Below, piece after piece: positions 21,937 to 34,375 of a DNA stretch of 64,000 nt. The stretch covers positions 17,857 to 81,856 of the forward strand of contig JAJEKV010000837.1 of the NCBI GenBank assembly GCA_021234155.1, read 5' to 3'. The DNA is from Isoetes taiwanensis. Its lineage: Eukaryota > Streptophyta > Lycopodiopsida > Isoetales > Isoetaceae. The first letter of the stretch is position 1, and each line of letters begins with the position of its first letter. A program made the position numbers and the translations under genes. The notes beneath the pieces were generated by a model. That model searched no databases, was not told where the DNA came from, and worked only from the letters and a program-made list of their open reading frames with translations.

Positions 21937-23631
21937 TGAGAAAATAAAGAAGTCGTTTTATGTGATTATGATCCGTTGTTCTATTACATTTGGCTCTATG
22001 CCATGGAACAATGCAATTTCTATGCCACTAGCAAGGGCGGATCCTTCTTGCCCCTCCTCTCCTCGCGTCAGATTGCGCTCTCCCTTCTCTCGCCGGCTTC
22101 ACGTCCCATCCTCCTCTCTCGGATCTTGGCGTTCACTCTTCTAGTGTCCCTTTCCACTTCTCGACTTTCAAAGTCCCTATCATCGCTCCTCTCCATTCCC
22201 CCTCCGCCATCTCTCTCCCCAAAGACTAGCTCCTCTCCATCCTCTCTCGTCATTTTCTCTCTCTGCGCCCTAGTGTCGGCATAATCATGTCATAACCCAA
22301 ATGCTCCCCACGTTCCCTATCTTCCCTTCTTGAGAGCTGATCAATCTCATAGTGCTCCTCATTTCTTTGCCCGACTCTATCTTCTCTTCGTTGCAAAACA
22401 TCAAGATTGTCTTCTTGCCTCCCATGTTCATACTTCTCCTCGTCTCCATTGCATCTCCAAAATGTCTCTCGCCTCGTTGGCTCTCCCCGGATGCGATTGA
22501 ACCAACTCTCGAGATCGAAAGTAACCCTCCTCGCTTTGTTCACGTCTGCGGGATTCCCGACAAAGGGACGAGACCTTTCGAGACACACCAACGACGAAGT
22601 CGACTCTAATGCCTGCGGCCTCTCAATACCAACACATCGGAAGAAGAAACTGGAACCAAGAGGGTGGCGAACATGGCTGCAAGCACGCGAGAAACAATGC
22701 CATCCGCTCATCTTGTCGCTACCAAGCACGCCATGGTAATAGGCCATTATATGGACATCACTTGCGGTTTAGATTAGCATGCAAATGATGATGCTCACAT
22801 AGGTATACCATGCAAGTGTGCACCATGCACTGAAAGCATCCACACATGCATGCATTCACTTGCATGGCGCCGAATGGAGGGGGGCAATTTAATTTGTCTT
22901 TGTGTGTTATGCATGTGGAATTAGAGGATGAACCATAAGAGATCACTAAGAGCAAGCCGACCTAATGCAAGCCAACCCTTCCTCACAGAGCTGGTTTAGA
23001 AACACGTTGATCTTGAACCGCACGAGCTAATTCCCAAGGAAATTTACCCAAGTGCCTCTCCATTGGGAAAAATACGCGAATGCATCTGAGGCAAAAGGTG
23101 TTTTGCCATAATGGAAATAACTTTTCTGGCTCATAAAATGAGAAGATTTTCCCATTTTGCGTGATAGAGGAGATTAAGACCTTTTGAACGTAAGAAGGGT
23201 CATATCAAACGGAGTTCGGATCTTCGACTTATAGTGTTTTTATCGTTTGTTTCGTGGATAAACAAAATGTCACGCCAATGTACAAAAATAAGGACCCTCC
23301 TTTAAGTTATCGGACCACGAGAACTTCAACTGTCCACAAGCGCCGAACGTCTTAATGTGGTACATCAATGATGAAAAGATCCTACTTGTATAAAATGCAT
23401 GTGCACATTGTAAAGGCAAGATTTCTGGATCACGAAGTTTCATCAATTAGTAATGTTCGGTCGAGATGACTTTTAGACCAAATTTTGGTCCATAATTCAA
23501 TAGAACTTGTCCTTGTCTACCTTTTGCAAGTCGTGGTAAAATTGGGTTTAAATCCAGATAATGTTAAAATTACCATGGGACCGATGCCCAAGAAGCTACT
23601 AAACAAAGGACAAATGCGAACCCCTAATGCA
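21937..23631 (-). repeat. Tandem unit a of the ~1.75-kb gene repeat
   Basis: The unit starts TGAGAAAATAAAGAAGTCGT directly after H3 and ends TGCA before unit b. It contains a minus-strand gene copy (22020-22711), RY motifs (22845-22854) and a conserved non-coding half. Its 1,695 bp are shorter than units d-f, mainly because it lacks a ~75-bp segment near 23260 that lies between short AACAAAA repeats in the other units. Confidence 0.88.
22020..22711 (-). pseudogene. Secreted Arg/Glu-rich protein, copy a (frameshifted)
   Basis: This is homologous to the intact copy at 48626-49315. The start codon (22711) is present, but the signal-peptide region is out of frame and several other small indels occur. 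Blocks such as YEHGRQEDNLDVL and NEEHYEIDQLSRREDRERGE remain readable. Some indels lie at CG-rich spots and could be sequence errors. Confidence 0.65.
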
Positions 23632-24301
23632 TGAGAAAATAAAGAAGTCGTTTTATGTGATTATGATCCGTTGTTCTATTACATTTGGCTCTATGCCATG
23701 GAACAATGCAATTTCATGCACACTACCAAGGGGCGGATCCTTCTTGCCCTCCTCTCCTCAAGCGTTCAGATTCCGCTCTCCCTTCTCGTCGGCTTCACGT
23801 CCCATCCTCCTCTCTCTCGATCTTGGCGTTTCACCTCTTCTAGTGTCCCTTTCCACTTTTTCGACTTTCAAAGTCTAAATAATGGCTCCTCTCCATTCCC
23901 TCCCGCCATCTCTCTCCCCAGCCACTAGCTCCACTCCATCCTCTCCGGTCATTTCTCTCTCGCGCCTAGTGTCGACAATCATGTCATAACCCAAATGCTC
24001 CCACGTTCCCTATCTTCCCTTCTTGAGAGCTGATCAATCTCATAGTGCTCCTCATTTCTTTGCCTGACTCTATCTTCTCTTCGTGGCAAAACATCAAGAT
24101 TGTCTTCTTGCCTCCCATGTTCATATCTTCTCCTCGTCTCCATTGCATCTCCGAAATGTCTCTCGCCTCGTTGGCTCTCCCTGGATGCGATTGAACCAAA
24201 CTCTCGAGATCGAGTACCCTCCTCAGTTTGTTCACGTCTGCGGGATTCCCTCGACAGGGGACGAGACCTTTCCAGACACACCAACGACGAGTCAGACTCT
24301 C
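23632..24301 (-). repeat. Tandem unit b, truncated, with broken gene copy
   Basis: The unit begins TGAGAAAATAAAG and follows the array consensus until about 24301, inside the gene near codon 40 of the intact copy. It then changes abruptly to unrelated DNA. The gene part (about 23711-24301, minus) lacks the signal peptide and promoter and has frame breaks. Confidence 0.85.
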
Positions 24302-25860
24302 ATTAGGGCGGATTTGGGGTCTCAAAATGGCCTCCTATCAGCCATTCCACGTCATATTTCCACTCCTTTTTTCCCATGCCACCTAGGATACCAAAATCTC
24401 ATCATTACAGATTTACTTGGAATATTCTCTCGGAATAAGGGGGATTGCGCATTCATGGCGCCATATGTATTTAATTCTGTTGGTTGTCAGACAGGCTGAT
24501 GCAACATGTGGCGCTTCTAAAAAGCCACTTGCATTATAGCATACCGCAACTCATGGCGTTGTCTCTTAATTTGTCGCGTACAAAGCGTGCGGTCATCGAT
24601 TCTTTGCTTATTTTCATTTAGAGGCCATGGCCATACAAACTTCCGCCTTCACATTTCAAAATTTGAATGTGTAGGTTGAAGCTTTATATCGCATTTTTAT
24701 TTTTGGGCGCTATGCTGCGCTTTATGGGTGGTTCACATGGAGACTTTTAGGCTCTAAAAAATTCGAAAATGTAAGCACGTTTTGCAGATAGCGACTAAAA
24801 AAATTCAACGGCAGTAGGTCATTATCAACGGAGTTGGATCTTGCAAGGTTTTGATTTTCCAAAACCGGGCTGAATTTTTTGCCTCAGCCCAAGCATTCAA
24901 CTCCTTGTTGGTTTAAGCAAAAAGTAGGGGCATTGTCAGTTCATTCATGTGAACCCAAACAAAAATGGGATCTTTAGTTTCATCCCAATACAGCTTCCCG
25001 CCCTCACAATTCGAATGAATTTGCTTAATGTATAAAAGCATGGATTGTAGGGAGAATGGACTTCGATTTGTAGCGCACGTTACGGATCCAAATTTCAAAA
25101 AAAAGGTTAGATCACGGACGCGACTTTTAGAAGCGAATTGTCTTTGGTCCATAATACAAATTGTACACCTTCATTTCTCACACAGTGCGATCCATTGGTA
25201 AAGATGGGAAGCTCAAATGATGTTGTGGATAAGTGATCCAATGACTCACTAATATGCTCCGAGTCTTCAATCGAAAAAAAAGGAGGTCTAAAAAATAAGA
25301 ACTTAGACCTCGAATGTTGTGTCTTGGGCTCAAAAGTGTCGACATCCGGGGTGGATGAGCAGTTTATATCCATTGGATCCGTTGAGTGGCAAGAAACCGT
25401 CATTCGGGACGTTTCAAGTTTAGTCCCATTTTGTGGTGACGGTAACTCTGGCCTCCTAGGATATTGTGAGATTGAGAGAGGATGAAGGCATTCGGAATCG
25501 AATACAATTCCTGAGATGAGCTGCTTCCGATAAGGAAGGGGAAATATCCGTGAAGATGCTAATAAATGACATTATACTTTGCAATGTGAAGGGTTTATAC
25601 ATTCTTGAAGTACAAAGGTTATGGTGTTTGTGTTTAGATACCGCTAATACAAGAAGTCTTTGACTACTTTTAACAATAGATTCCTTTAAAAATCTATTGC
25701 TATTTAAATTATAGCAAAAATGAGTCTTGAAACTCTTTAAGTAGAAGAAGAACTCTTTGACTAGTTATCCATTTGATGACCATATTTTGAGAAAATATGA
25801 TATGTGACATTCTTATATGCAAACATTCATAAAATTTATGAACATTGAAGGTCAAAGCCA
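24302..25860. other. AT-rich DNA without a recognised gene
   Basis: No domain is recognisable. Short stretches, such as ACTCCTTGTTGGTTTAAGC at about 24900 and GCGACTTTTAGAAGCGAATT at about 25120, resemble the non-coding half of the ~1.75-kb unit, so part of this may be an old diverged copy. A minus-strand frame of 98 codons at 25107-25403 has no known motif. Confidence 0.4.
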
Positions 25861-28013
25861 TCTTATATTATAATGTTATACCGTAAGTGCGTAGTGCATC
25901 AAGCCCTAATTTGAATGGCCGAGATCATCTGGATGCATCCGAAGGTCTATATTTATTGCACGACTTACCAACACTGTGATTGGTCATGCTTCGATCTCTT
26001 AAGGGGAAAGGGTAAATGAAAAGGGGGAAAAGGAAAAGGGAAGTGGAAAGAGAGAATGTGAAGGGCAAAAAGGCATGGGGAAAAGGGAAAAGGGTAAAAG
26101 GAAAAGGGAAAAAAGAAAAAAGGAAAAGAAAAGGAAAAAGAGAAAGGGTGGGGAAAAGAAAAAGGCATGGGGAAAAGGAAAAAGGCAAAAAGGAAAAGGG
26201 AAAAAAGAAAAAAGGGAAAAAAGGAAAAGGGAAAAAGGAAAAGGGAAGTGGAAAGAGAGAATGTGAAGGGCAAAAAGGCATGGGGAAAAGGGAAAAGGGT
26301 AAAAGGAAAAGGGAAAAAGGAAAAAAGGAAAAGGAAAAGGGAAAAAGGAAAAGGGAAAAGAAAAGTGAAAAAAGGAAAAGGGAAGTGGAAAAGAGAATGT
26401 GAAGACTTAAAAAAGGCATGGGGAAAAGGAAAAGGGTAAAAAGGAAAGGGAAAAAGGAAAAAGGGAAAAGAAAAAGGAAAAAAAAAAGGGTGGTGAAAGG
26501 AAAAGGCATGGGGAAAAGGAAAAAGGGAAAAAGGAAAAGGGAAAAAAGAAAAAAGGGAAAAGAAAAGGGGCAAGAGAGAAAGGGTGGGGAAAAGAGGAAA
26601 ATGGGTATAGGAAATAAGAGAATAAAACAAATGTGCAAAAGGCATGGAAAAAGGGAAAAGGAAAAGGAAAGGAAGGAAAAAGTACTTGTGAAAAGGATGG
26701 CAAAGGAGGAAACGCGAAAAAAAAAACCCATCAAGAAAAAAAGCGGAAAAAGGGAAAGGGAAAGGGAAGCAGGGGGTGATGGAGGGGAGGGAAAGGGAAA
26801 AAGGACATGAGGAAAGGAAAAGAAAAAGAAAAAAGGAAGGGTTGAAAGAAGGGAAAAATTGCATGGGAAGAGGGAAAGGGTGGGAAAAGGAGGAAAAGGA
26901 AGCGGGAAAAATAGAAAGAAGAAAAAGGTGGGAAAAAGGGGCATGGGAAAAGGGAAATAGAAAAGAAAAAAGAATTGAAAAAGGGAGAGAGAGGCACGGG
27001 GAAAAAGGAAATTTAAAAATGGAAAAGGGAAGAGAAAAGGGGAACATGGAAAAGGGAAAGAGGGAAAGGGTGAGGAGATGGAAAAAGGGAAGATAAAAAG
27101 GGCATGGAAAATGGGAGCGGGAAAAGAAAATGGAAGGAAAAGGGCACAAAAAAAAAGGAGAGAAAAAAAGTGGGAAAAGGAGGAAAAAAAGAGAAGGGAA
27201 AATAGGCATGGAAAAGAGCGAAAGAGTAAAAGGTTGAGAAAAAGGGAAGACATGGAAAAAAGGTGGGGAAAAGAGAAGGCATAAAAAAAGAGAAAGGGGA
27301 AGGGAAAAGGGCAAAGAAAAAAGAGAAGAGGGAAAAGGTGGAGAAAGGAGCAAAAGGGAAGGGAAAAAGGTTATCGGGAACAGGGAAGGGGGAAGGAAAG
27401 GGATGGGAAAACAAGGAAACATGTGAGAAAGACACATGTACTCCAAATGGAGATTGGAAGCGGTGGACCATTGAGATAACTATGTCCTTATGGTTTGTCC
27501 TAAATCCATGATGCACTATAGGACATTCTAATCTAGATGACTAATCCTACCACCATGCATTACGGAACAACTCACAGTGGCAACCATTATATTGCAAAGA
27601 GATACCATATTTCTAGGAATACTTATGTAGTGGTAGCTGCCACTAATGCATATGACGTAGTTGCATTAGATAGAAGGTGGCAAATACTCTAAATTAGCTA
27701 TTGTTTACAGGGTATGCAGCCATGGATTAATACGCTTTTTGTGTCTTCCAATTCTAGACTACCTTTTTGAACCTTTCAATGTCTTATGTGAATAGATAGG
27801 CTTTCATCACCATTTGCAATCCTTATCCTTAAACTTCTAATAAAAAAATGTGGGCCAAATCTATGCACCTTTATATTTATACAAGTCGAAGTGAACGTCC
27901 ATAGGACTTCTACAAGAAAAGGGAAAGGGAAAGGGATATGGCTTTTCTCGTTGCATCCTAAAGCATTTACAGGCTCTCAACTTATGCCCAGCAACGCTGG
28001 GCACCATTACTAG
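25861..28013 (+). mobile_element. Helitron H4, polypurine type
   Basis: The 5' end TCTTATATTATAATGTTATA follows A at 25860. The 3' hairpin (27986-28002) and CTAG (28010-28013) precede T at 28014, giving the A^T insertion. At 2,153 bp it is non-autonomous. The 5' end belongs to the H3 subfamily and the last ~50 bases to the Helitron A type. A ~550-bp non-purine segment (27420-27965) lies between the purine tract and the terminus. Confidence 0.9.
26003..27415 (+). repeat. Polypurine tract of H4
   Basis: About 1.4 kb of A/G on the plus strand. The first ~500 bp show the clearest internal repetition, with GGCATGGGGAAAAGG recurring at about 26074, 26166, 26278, 26417 and 26507. This suggests local tandem amplification with variable periods of roughly 90-140 bp. 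Confidence 0.9.
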
Positions 28014-28064
28014 TCCTTGTTTAAAGAGGATCATATGATGCGAAATCTTCATGCGCAGAAGTAA
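28014..28064. other. 51-bp spacer between two Helitrons
   Basis: Only 51 bases separate the H4 3' end and the H5 5' end; no feature is seen. Confidence 0.8.
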
Positions 28065-29901
28065 TCTTATATTATAAAGTTTTAGCGTATGTCTTCAATC
28101 AAACCCTAATTTAGATAGTTGAGATCGTCTGATTGCATTCGAAGGCCGAGATTTATCGCACAACTTCCCACCACCGTGATTGGCCATGCTCCGATCTCTT
28201 AAGAGGAAAGGGAAAATGGCAGAGAAAAGGCACGGGTAAAAGGGAAAGACGGAGAAGGGAAAAGGAAAGGGAAAAGAGCACGAAAAAGGGAAAGAAAAAG
28301 AAATGGAGAAAAAGGAAGGAAAAAAGGACACTATGAAAAGGAAAAGGGGGAAAGGGTGAGGACAGAATAAGGGAAAAGAAAAGGGGAAGGGAGGAAAAGG
28401 AAGAAAAATAGGGCAACGGGAAAAAGGTGAAGACGGAAACGGTGACGGAAGGGAAAAAGGGGAAGATAAGAATGATGGAGAGAAGGAAAAAAGGGCATGG
28501 AAAAATAGAAAGGGAAGGAAGAAGGAAAAAGGAGGCAAAAAAGGGAAAAGGGCATGAGGAAAAGGGAGAGGGAAATGAGAGAGGAAGGAGAAAGTGGCAC
28601 GAGAAGAGGAAAAGGGTGAGGAAAGGAAAAAAAGAAAGGGAAAAAGAGATGGAAAAAGGGAAAAGGGAAAAGCGAAAAGCAAAAAGAGAACAGAAAACAT
28701 GGAATAGGAAAAGAGGAAAAGGGAAAAGGGGAAGAGGGTGGGAAAAGGAGGAAAAAGGGCATGTGAAAAAGGTGGAAAAAATGGAATGGAAAAAGGTGTG
28801 GGAAAATGGAAAGGAAAAGAGAGAAGGAAAAAAAAAGGGTGGAAAGGAAAGAGGAAAAGGGCATGGAAAAAGAGAAAAGGATGAAAAAAAGAAGGAAAAG
28901 GAAAAAGGAAATGGGAGGCGAAAGGGGAAAGGGGAAAGAAAAAAGAACACGAGGAATAAGGAGGGAAAATAGAAAAGAGGAAGGGAAAAAGGGCACAAAA
29001 AAACTAGAAGAGGGAAAGGGTGAGGAAAGGGTAAAAATAAAGGGAAAAAGAGCATAGGGAAAGGGAAAAAAAAAGAAAAAAGGGGAATAGGGACGGGGAA
29101 AAGGGGAAGAGGGTAGGGAAAGGCGGAAGAAAAGGCAAGTAAAAAAAAGTGGAAGGGAATGGAAAAATACATGGGAAAAAGGGAAAAGGAAAAAGGAAAG
29201 GGAAAGGGAAAGAGAAAAGGAAGGGGGGAAGGAAAGAGGAAAAGGGCACGGGAAAAAGGGAAAGGGTGGGGAAATGATGAAAAAAGAAGGAAAGGGAAAA
29301 GAAAGAGGGAGGCGGAAAGGGGGAAGGAAAGGAAAAAAGGCATGAGAAAAAAGGAAGAAGAAAATGGGAAAAAAGAGACATGAGATAAAGAAGAAGAGGG
29401 TGAGGAGAGGAAGAAAAACATAGAAAAAAAGGTGGGGAAAAGGGAATGGAAAAAGGGCATGAGAAAAGGGAAGGGAGAAGAGAAAAGCAAAAGGAATGGG
29501 AAAAGGAAAGGGAAAAAAGAGCATGAGAAAAATTTGAAGGGTGGAGAAAGGTGAAAAGTGAAGGAAAAAAGCCGTCAAAAAAGGGAAAGGGAAAGGGAAA
29601 AATGAGAAGGAGAAAAGGAAGGAAAAGAGGAGGGAGAAGAGGGTAAAAAAGAAAAGAAAAAAAAAAGAGAGAGAAGGAGAAAAGTAAATGTGCAGGAAAA
29701 ATAAGAAAAAAGGGAAAAAAAAGTGTGTAAGAAAATGAGGAAAAAAGGATATGCAGGATAGAGCAAAGGGAAGGTTATCAAATGCACAAAAACCTCTTAT
29801 AGCCTAGATATGATGGACTTGGTTAATGAGTCTAAGCTGAATAGGTTTCCATCCACAAATGTTCCCAACATTTGCCCAGCAACGCTGGGCACCATTACTA
29901 G
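28065..29901 (+). mobile_element. Helitron H5, polypurine type
   Basis: The 5' end TCTTATATTATAAAGTTTTA follows A at 28064. The 3' hairpin (29874-29890) and CTAG (29898-29901) precede T at 29902. Its 1,837 bp are nearly identical in structure to H1 on the opposite strand, including the 3' tail CTAGATATGATGGACTTGG. It holds no transposition gene, so it must be mobilised in trans. Confidence 0.92.
28203..29770 (+). repeat. Polypurine tract of H5
   Basis: About 1.57 kb of A/G on the plus strand, matching the complementary tract of H1 almost base for base. The F/P/S-rich minus-strand frame of 445 codons is not a credible protein. Confidence 0.9.
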
Positions 29902-30857
29902 TTGCATATAAGAAATTCGTCTGGTGTGATCCTTGCGTAAAAAAGTAAATAGAAACACAAATATTGAACTTACAACTTAGCGTAAACAAATAGTATTTTA
30001 ATAAACCAACACTTTATATACTAACACTTTACACTTTAAATAAGATATTTCTTTCTTTCCTTTTACTTGAAAGCTATTTTTTTTCAAGATGGATCACACC
30101 AAGCGAATAATACATATGCAAAAAAAAAGGGACACACTAAATTCGCATGGTGTGATCCACTTTCTTATTTGTTGTCAAATTAAAATTAAACACAAGTACT
30201 CATTCCTATTTGTATCTAAAATGCTTTACCACTCTTAAGTACATAAGTCATTATCCCTTTTCAAAGAGCATATTATTTTTCAAGAAGGATCACACCTGTT
30301 TAATAGTACATATGCAACAAAAATGGAACACACTAAATTCAAGATCGTGTGATCCACTTTCTTATTTGTTGTCAAATTAAAATTAAACACAAGTACCCCT
30401 TCTCATTTAATGCTTTACCACCCCAAGTGCATAAAGTTATTAGTCATTTTCATTATTAGCCCTTTTCAAAAAGCAAACACTTTATCAATAAATGAGCACG
30501 TCACATATCCACACTTAACTTCAAATAAGACACATATATATTTCTTTTATTAAAAGATAATCAAAGTAATTTTACTATAGGAAGTCATCTTTTTTCCAAA
30601 AGATCACACCTGCTTAATTTTGTATAAGCTAAAAGGTTGGAATATACTAAATTCGAATGGTGTGATCCACTTTCTTGTTTGTTGTCAATAGATAATAACA
30701 CCAAGTCCCTCATCAATAGTCTCCCATTTGCATATAAAATATGTATCATTCCAAGTTATATTATGTTTTATGAACTAAACTTTTTCAAAGAGGGTCCCAA
30801 AGCAAAATACAAACACTTAATCAATAAGCCAACACTTTACCAACAACCAAAGCTTTA
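29902..30857. repeat. Repeated module with inverted GGATCACACC / GGTGTGATCC motifs
   Basis: A diverged module recurs with GGATCACACC at 30091 and 30287 and GATCACACC at 30602. Each is followed 59-68 bases on by (G)GTGTGATCC (30149, 30346, 30659), then a shared CACTTTCTTRTTTGTTGTCA. An extra GGTGTGATCC lies at 29923. The DNA is AT-rich and non-coding. Confidence 0.8.
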
Positions 30858-30890
30858 TCCTTTATTATAAAGTTTTAGCGTATGTCGTGC
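30858..30890 (+). mobile_element. Orphan Helitron 5' terminus
   Basis: TCCTTTATTATAAAGTTTTA followed by GCGTATGTCG resembles the H1/H5/H6 start (TCTTATATTATAAAGTTTTAG) and follows an A. No matching hairpin-CTAG end is found before 46752, so the 3' end is lost or belongs to another subfamily. Confidence 0.6.
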
Positions 30891-31023
30891 ATAAAACCCT
30901 AAAACTTTCGACGGCCCAGATTTCACTTAAAATTTTGGACGGTCCTTGATTTTGTCGTGCATAAAACCCTAAAACTTTCGACGGCCCAGATTTCACTTAA
31001 AATTTTGGACGGTCCTTGATTCT
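30884..31023. repeat. 70-bp tandem duplication
   Basis: Two copies of a 70-bp unit containing CCCTAAAACTTTCGACGGCC begin at 30884 and 30954 and are almost identical. Confidence 0.9.
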
Positions 31024-31070
31024 GTTAGGGTTGCTCGAAATGGTTGCTCTAGCTTAGGGCTTCTTCGGCT

Positions 31071-31160
31071 ATGGCGGTTCAGGGCAAGGTCTGCAACAGT
31101 CATGGCGGCAAAGCTTGGCGTCTAGGGGATTGGCAGAAGAAGATGAAGCAGAGCTTCTTG
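31071..31160 (+). pseudogene. Exon-like coding fragment with a 5' splice site
   Basis: An ATG (31071) opens a short GC-richer frame, MAVQGKVCNSHGGKAWRLGD and ten further codons, running straight into GTGAGTC at 31161, a good donor consensus. No downstream exon is recognised. It may be a captured or truncated host 5' exon downstream of the orphan Helitron start. The product is unknown. Confidence 0.35.
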
Positions 31161-33785
31161 GTGAGTCTCGGTCATGGAGTTCTTGCTCGAAATGGTTGCT
31201 CATTCAACTGAAAGGTTTTCATTTCTCTATTTTCCTTCTTTGTAGGCATGTTTCAGACCTTTTTGAAAGGGTATTTTACTAACTCAGATATCTGACAGAA
31301 ATGAGGCAGCGAGGCAGCAATTCACCGGATCCTTCCCTGTTGGTGTGCATTCTTTGCATATGGTTAAATCCTTCCCTGTTGGTCTGGATTCTCTGCACCC
31401 AATCGAACTCCTTTTCTCCCCATATTTTCGAACACATTTTTCCCTTCTGCTTCTTGCTGCATCTGATTCTGCACAACAGATTTGTTGACATACCCTTCCA
31501 GCATTACCTCTTCCCTGAACTTGCAAATTTAAACAAATTGCTCTCAAATCCAAGCAAATTGCTCTCATCTTTGTATGCAGAAGATGGAAACCACCTAAGT
31601 TGCGATGATGCATTATTGAACAGCATTGTGTGCATTATTTGTGGTGCTTCTTCTCCCTTGCATGCGTTTTCATGCATGTCTTGCACCCCTGTAACATAAA
31701 AGAGCAGTGCATATCCCTAGCATATCCGGCCACCATATATCACAGCGGTAGCCATGAATCAATCTGGCTATGAATTCCGGTAAGTGGGATACTTCTCATC
31801 TGTGCTTGCAAATACTACTTTCTGTTGTGGCTATGGGTTGCTTACTTCAACTTCACATTTTCTAGGTTGTCGCTGCATCTTGAAGAGCCGAATGCTTACT
31901 TTAGCCAAGTCTGGATCAAGACAAACTGAATCTTTTGTAGCAGCCAACAGCTTGCAATTTCGAATATCTCCAGCTTCAGAAGTTCCTGTAAATACTGCTC
32001 TCATTAAGGTAATCAGAAGGGCTCTGGTATCTGCCGGACCCATCTCTAATATCTCATGGCATCATAATACAAGGACAGAGTCGATTTGCATTAATTTGCG
32101 TTTGAGGTTTAAAGCAAAATTCGTCATCTGAATCAACTAAGGATTCTTTTTCCCGGAAGAATGTTGCAAGGTTTGCCATTTTTGAACAATGACCTGCCAA
32201 ATCTCAACTCCGGATTCATTTGCTAGGCAGTAGGCTTCCAAAATAGACAGGTGTTTCTAAACTCATTTGACCTGTGATTAGCTTGATCATTTGAGTAACA
32301 TGCATGGTATTGTGAATAACCGGAGATGAGACAACTATGTCTGTGCGTCTACGCAAAGTTTTGGTCATAACTGTAAGCACGGGGATTTTTGCTTATGTCA
32401 GTGTTTTGCTTATGTTAGCACATGGGTTTTTGCATGGGTTTTTTGCACACGAATTTTGCACAGGGTTTATGTCAACTGACCTGAAATAAAGATGAATCAA
32501 GTTGTCAGAGTTTTTCGTTGGAAATAAGCAAATTAAGTTCAGTAATATGATATGAGTGGAATCAAGTGGTTAGAGCTTTCCTTTGCATATAAGCAGTTTA
32601 TGTTCATACTTTTAATTGTGGCATGATTAAACTTTTTTATTTCAATGTATACCTCCTTTAGTAGTCTTCCATCTGCATCTTTGATCTTAGCTTTCTTTTA
32701 TTTCTCATCTGTTCACTTTTTCTATATGCTCAATGTTTTTTGAATGTTTGCAGGTTCCAAATTTCAACGTAGCCAATTCCTTGGCACAATACAGACAATA
32801 TTTGTTATCTATGCATAGTGCTTCATGCAAAATTAAGGTGACAAAGTTAAGTTTGGCATAGTGGCCTTTGCGTCTGTAAGTAGCGCCATCATAAGTAAAG
32901 ATAGCCGTCATTATAAACATAGGCAAACACTTGAGCAATATCAAAATTACCAAACCATAATCTGGTTGTAGGCAGTATAAGCTTTGCTCCTCATTTGCCT
33001 TAATCTTTGACCTGCTCCTTCAAAAACCTTAGCATATCTCAGTTAAATCTCAAAAGAAGGATGAAAGCATTTACTATTACCATTTCACGCGTAGCAGTTA
33101 TGGAAGTTTAAATATCACTTGAAAGTGGAAGGTTACACTAATAACTTGGAAAGTTGGCATATTTGCCATGATAGGCTGGCATATTTGCGATGGTTTACTA
33201 AGAAAATTATAGAAAATTGACCAACTGATGTACAATAAATGTTGACAACTTTGCATCATATGGTTAGTTTTTTATGCAGTTAGTTGTGTTGTATGGCTTG
33301 CAACAAATGTATACAAAATCTATATACTTGCATCCCCAATTGTACATGGTTTAGTAATCAAATACTTTGAATTTTCAAATGATGGAGTTGTGGTTCAAAT
33401 CCATAAAATTTGTAGACAAGAGTAGTGTTCTTTAAACATTTTATTTGTGAGTGTGATATCTAGAGCCCTTTTGCTCGATGCTCATAGTTAATTTAGACTC
33501 TTCTCCATCTGTCACTTGAGACTTCACTTTAGCTTTAATTGTCATTCAAATTTTTGTAACATGAAATAGTTCTAGCTGTAAGGTAAGTGTACATGTAGCT
33601 ACTTTCATCTCAATATGCAGGTTTGGTGATCGATTGCATGAACATTTCAACCAACATACTAATGAAATGCATGAACACTTAAAACCAATACAACATTCCA
33701 TGTGGCAACAACATGATCAATTAAAAAACACAAGCTATAAAATACTCAAACCAAATTCACATTCAAGTTTCACATAATTATTTAA

Positions 33786-33787
<2 letters not shown>
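31161..33787. other. AT-rich region without a recognised gene
   Basis: Frames at 31284-31699 overlap on both strands and include a short internal duplication (CCTTCCCTGTTGGT at about 31331 and 31370). None has a known domain. A minus-strand frame at 31831-32043 is moderately open without a motif. Repeated TGCACAYG- and TTTGC-like phrases occur near 32400-32460. I see no terminus or coding gene that I can defend. Confidence 0.4.
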
Positions 33788-33820
<33 letters not shown>

Positions 33821-33837
33821 ATTTTTTTTTTTTTTTT
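33788..33837. repeat. Poly(T) tract, probable minus-strand poly(A) tail
   Basis: A run of 32 T, GA, then 16 T. It is followed by GTGATGGCAAGATG, which on the minus strand reads CTTGCCATCAC before poly(A), the same end as the retroposon at 6902-8640. It marks the 3' end of a minus-strand retroposon. Confidence 0.8.
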
Positions 33838-33914
33838 GTGATGGCAAGATGCTGTTACAGAGAAAACCCTTAAATATATGCAGCCGAATGGGATATCAAC
33901 AAGAAGACATACTC

Positions 33915-34300
33915 CCTTATCTAGTGGACAGCTGGAACCTTTGGTGTAGCAGGAAAATTCAGCACTTCATATGGCTTGCATGGCAAGGTGGAGTATCTAC
34001 CTTGTGTAGGTGAAGCAAGAGGAAGATTGTCGGGGAGATGATTGCGCTTGGATGTAAAGCCGAGGAAGATACCAACCATATGTTTTTCGCCGCGCACCAG
34101 TCCGTTTTGGCATTGGAGTGCTTGCCCATACTCTGGACTCACATCCGTGAACTTGTTTGGCCTAGGATTGTCATGCTTAGGGCCTCCAAAATTTGAAAAA
34201 AGATCGCTGATTGCTATTGCACTATGGTGTGTTTGGAAGCACCGTTGTGAGGTGGATAGAGGCAAACTGCTTTCGGGGACATGAAGGATCTGCTTGAGCT
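33915..34300 (+). pseudogene. LINE reverse-transcriptase C-terminal (zf-RVT-like) fragment
   Basis: The plus strand reads LVDSWNLWCSRKIQHFIWLA, then ALGCKAEEDTNHMFFAA and LIAIALWCVWKHRCEV across one frame change. This matches the W..K..F.W and C-x(n)-ED.NH.FF arrangement of the region after plant LINE reverse transcriptases. It is truncated at both ends and joins unit c at about 34376. Confidence 0.65.
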
Positions 34301-34375
34301 TCATGTCACCCTTTCACTGGAGTACATTTCGACTTCTCGACTCAGATGCTTTGCAAAACACCTTGCCATTTTATG

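Noticed and set aside
26016-26402. Lys/Gly/Glu-rich plus-strand frame resembling a nuclear basic protein
   Set aside because: It is the translation of GGAAAAGGG-type purine repeats in H4. Phase and length are not conserved in H3, H5 or H6.
25861-29901. H4 and H5 as a CRISPR-like or minisatellite array
   Set aside because: The repeats inside the purine tracts are irregular, without spacers, and the elements have clear Helitron ends in eukaryotic DNA.
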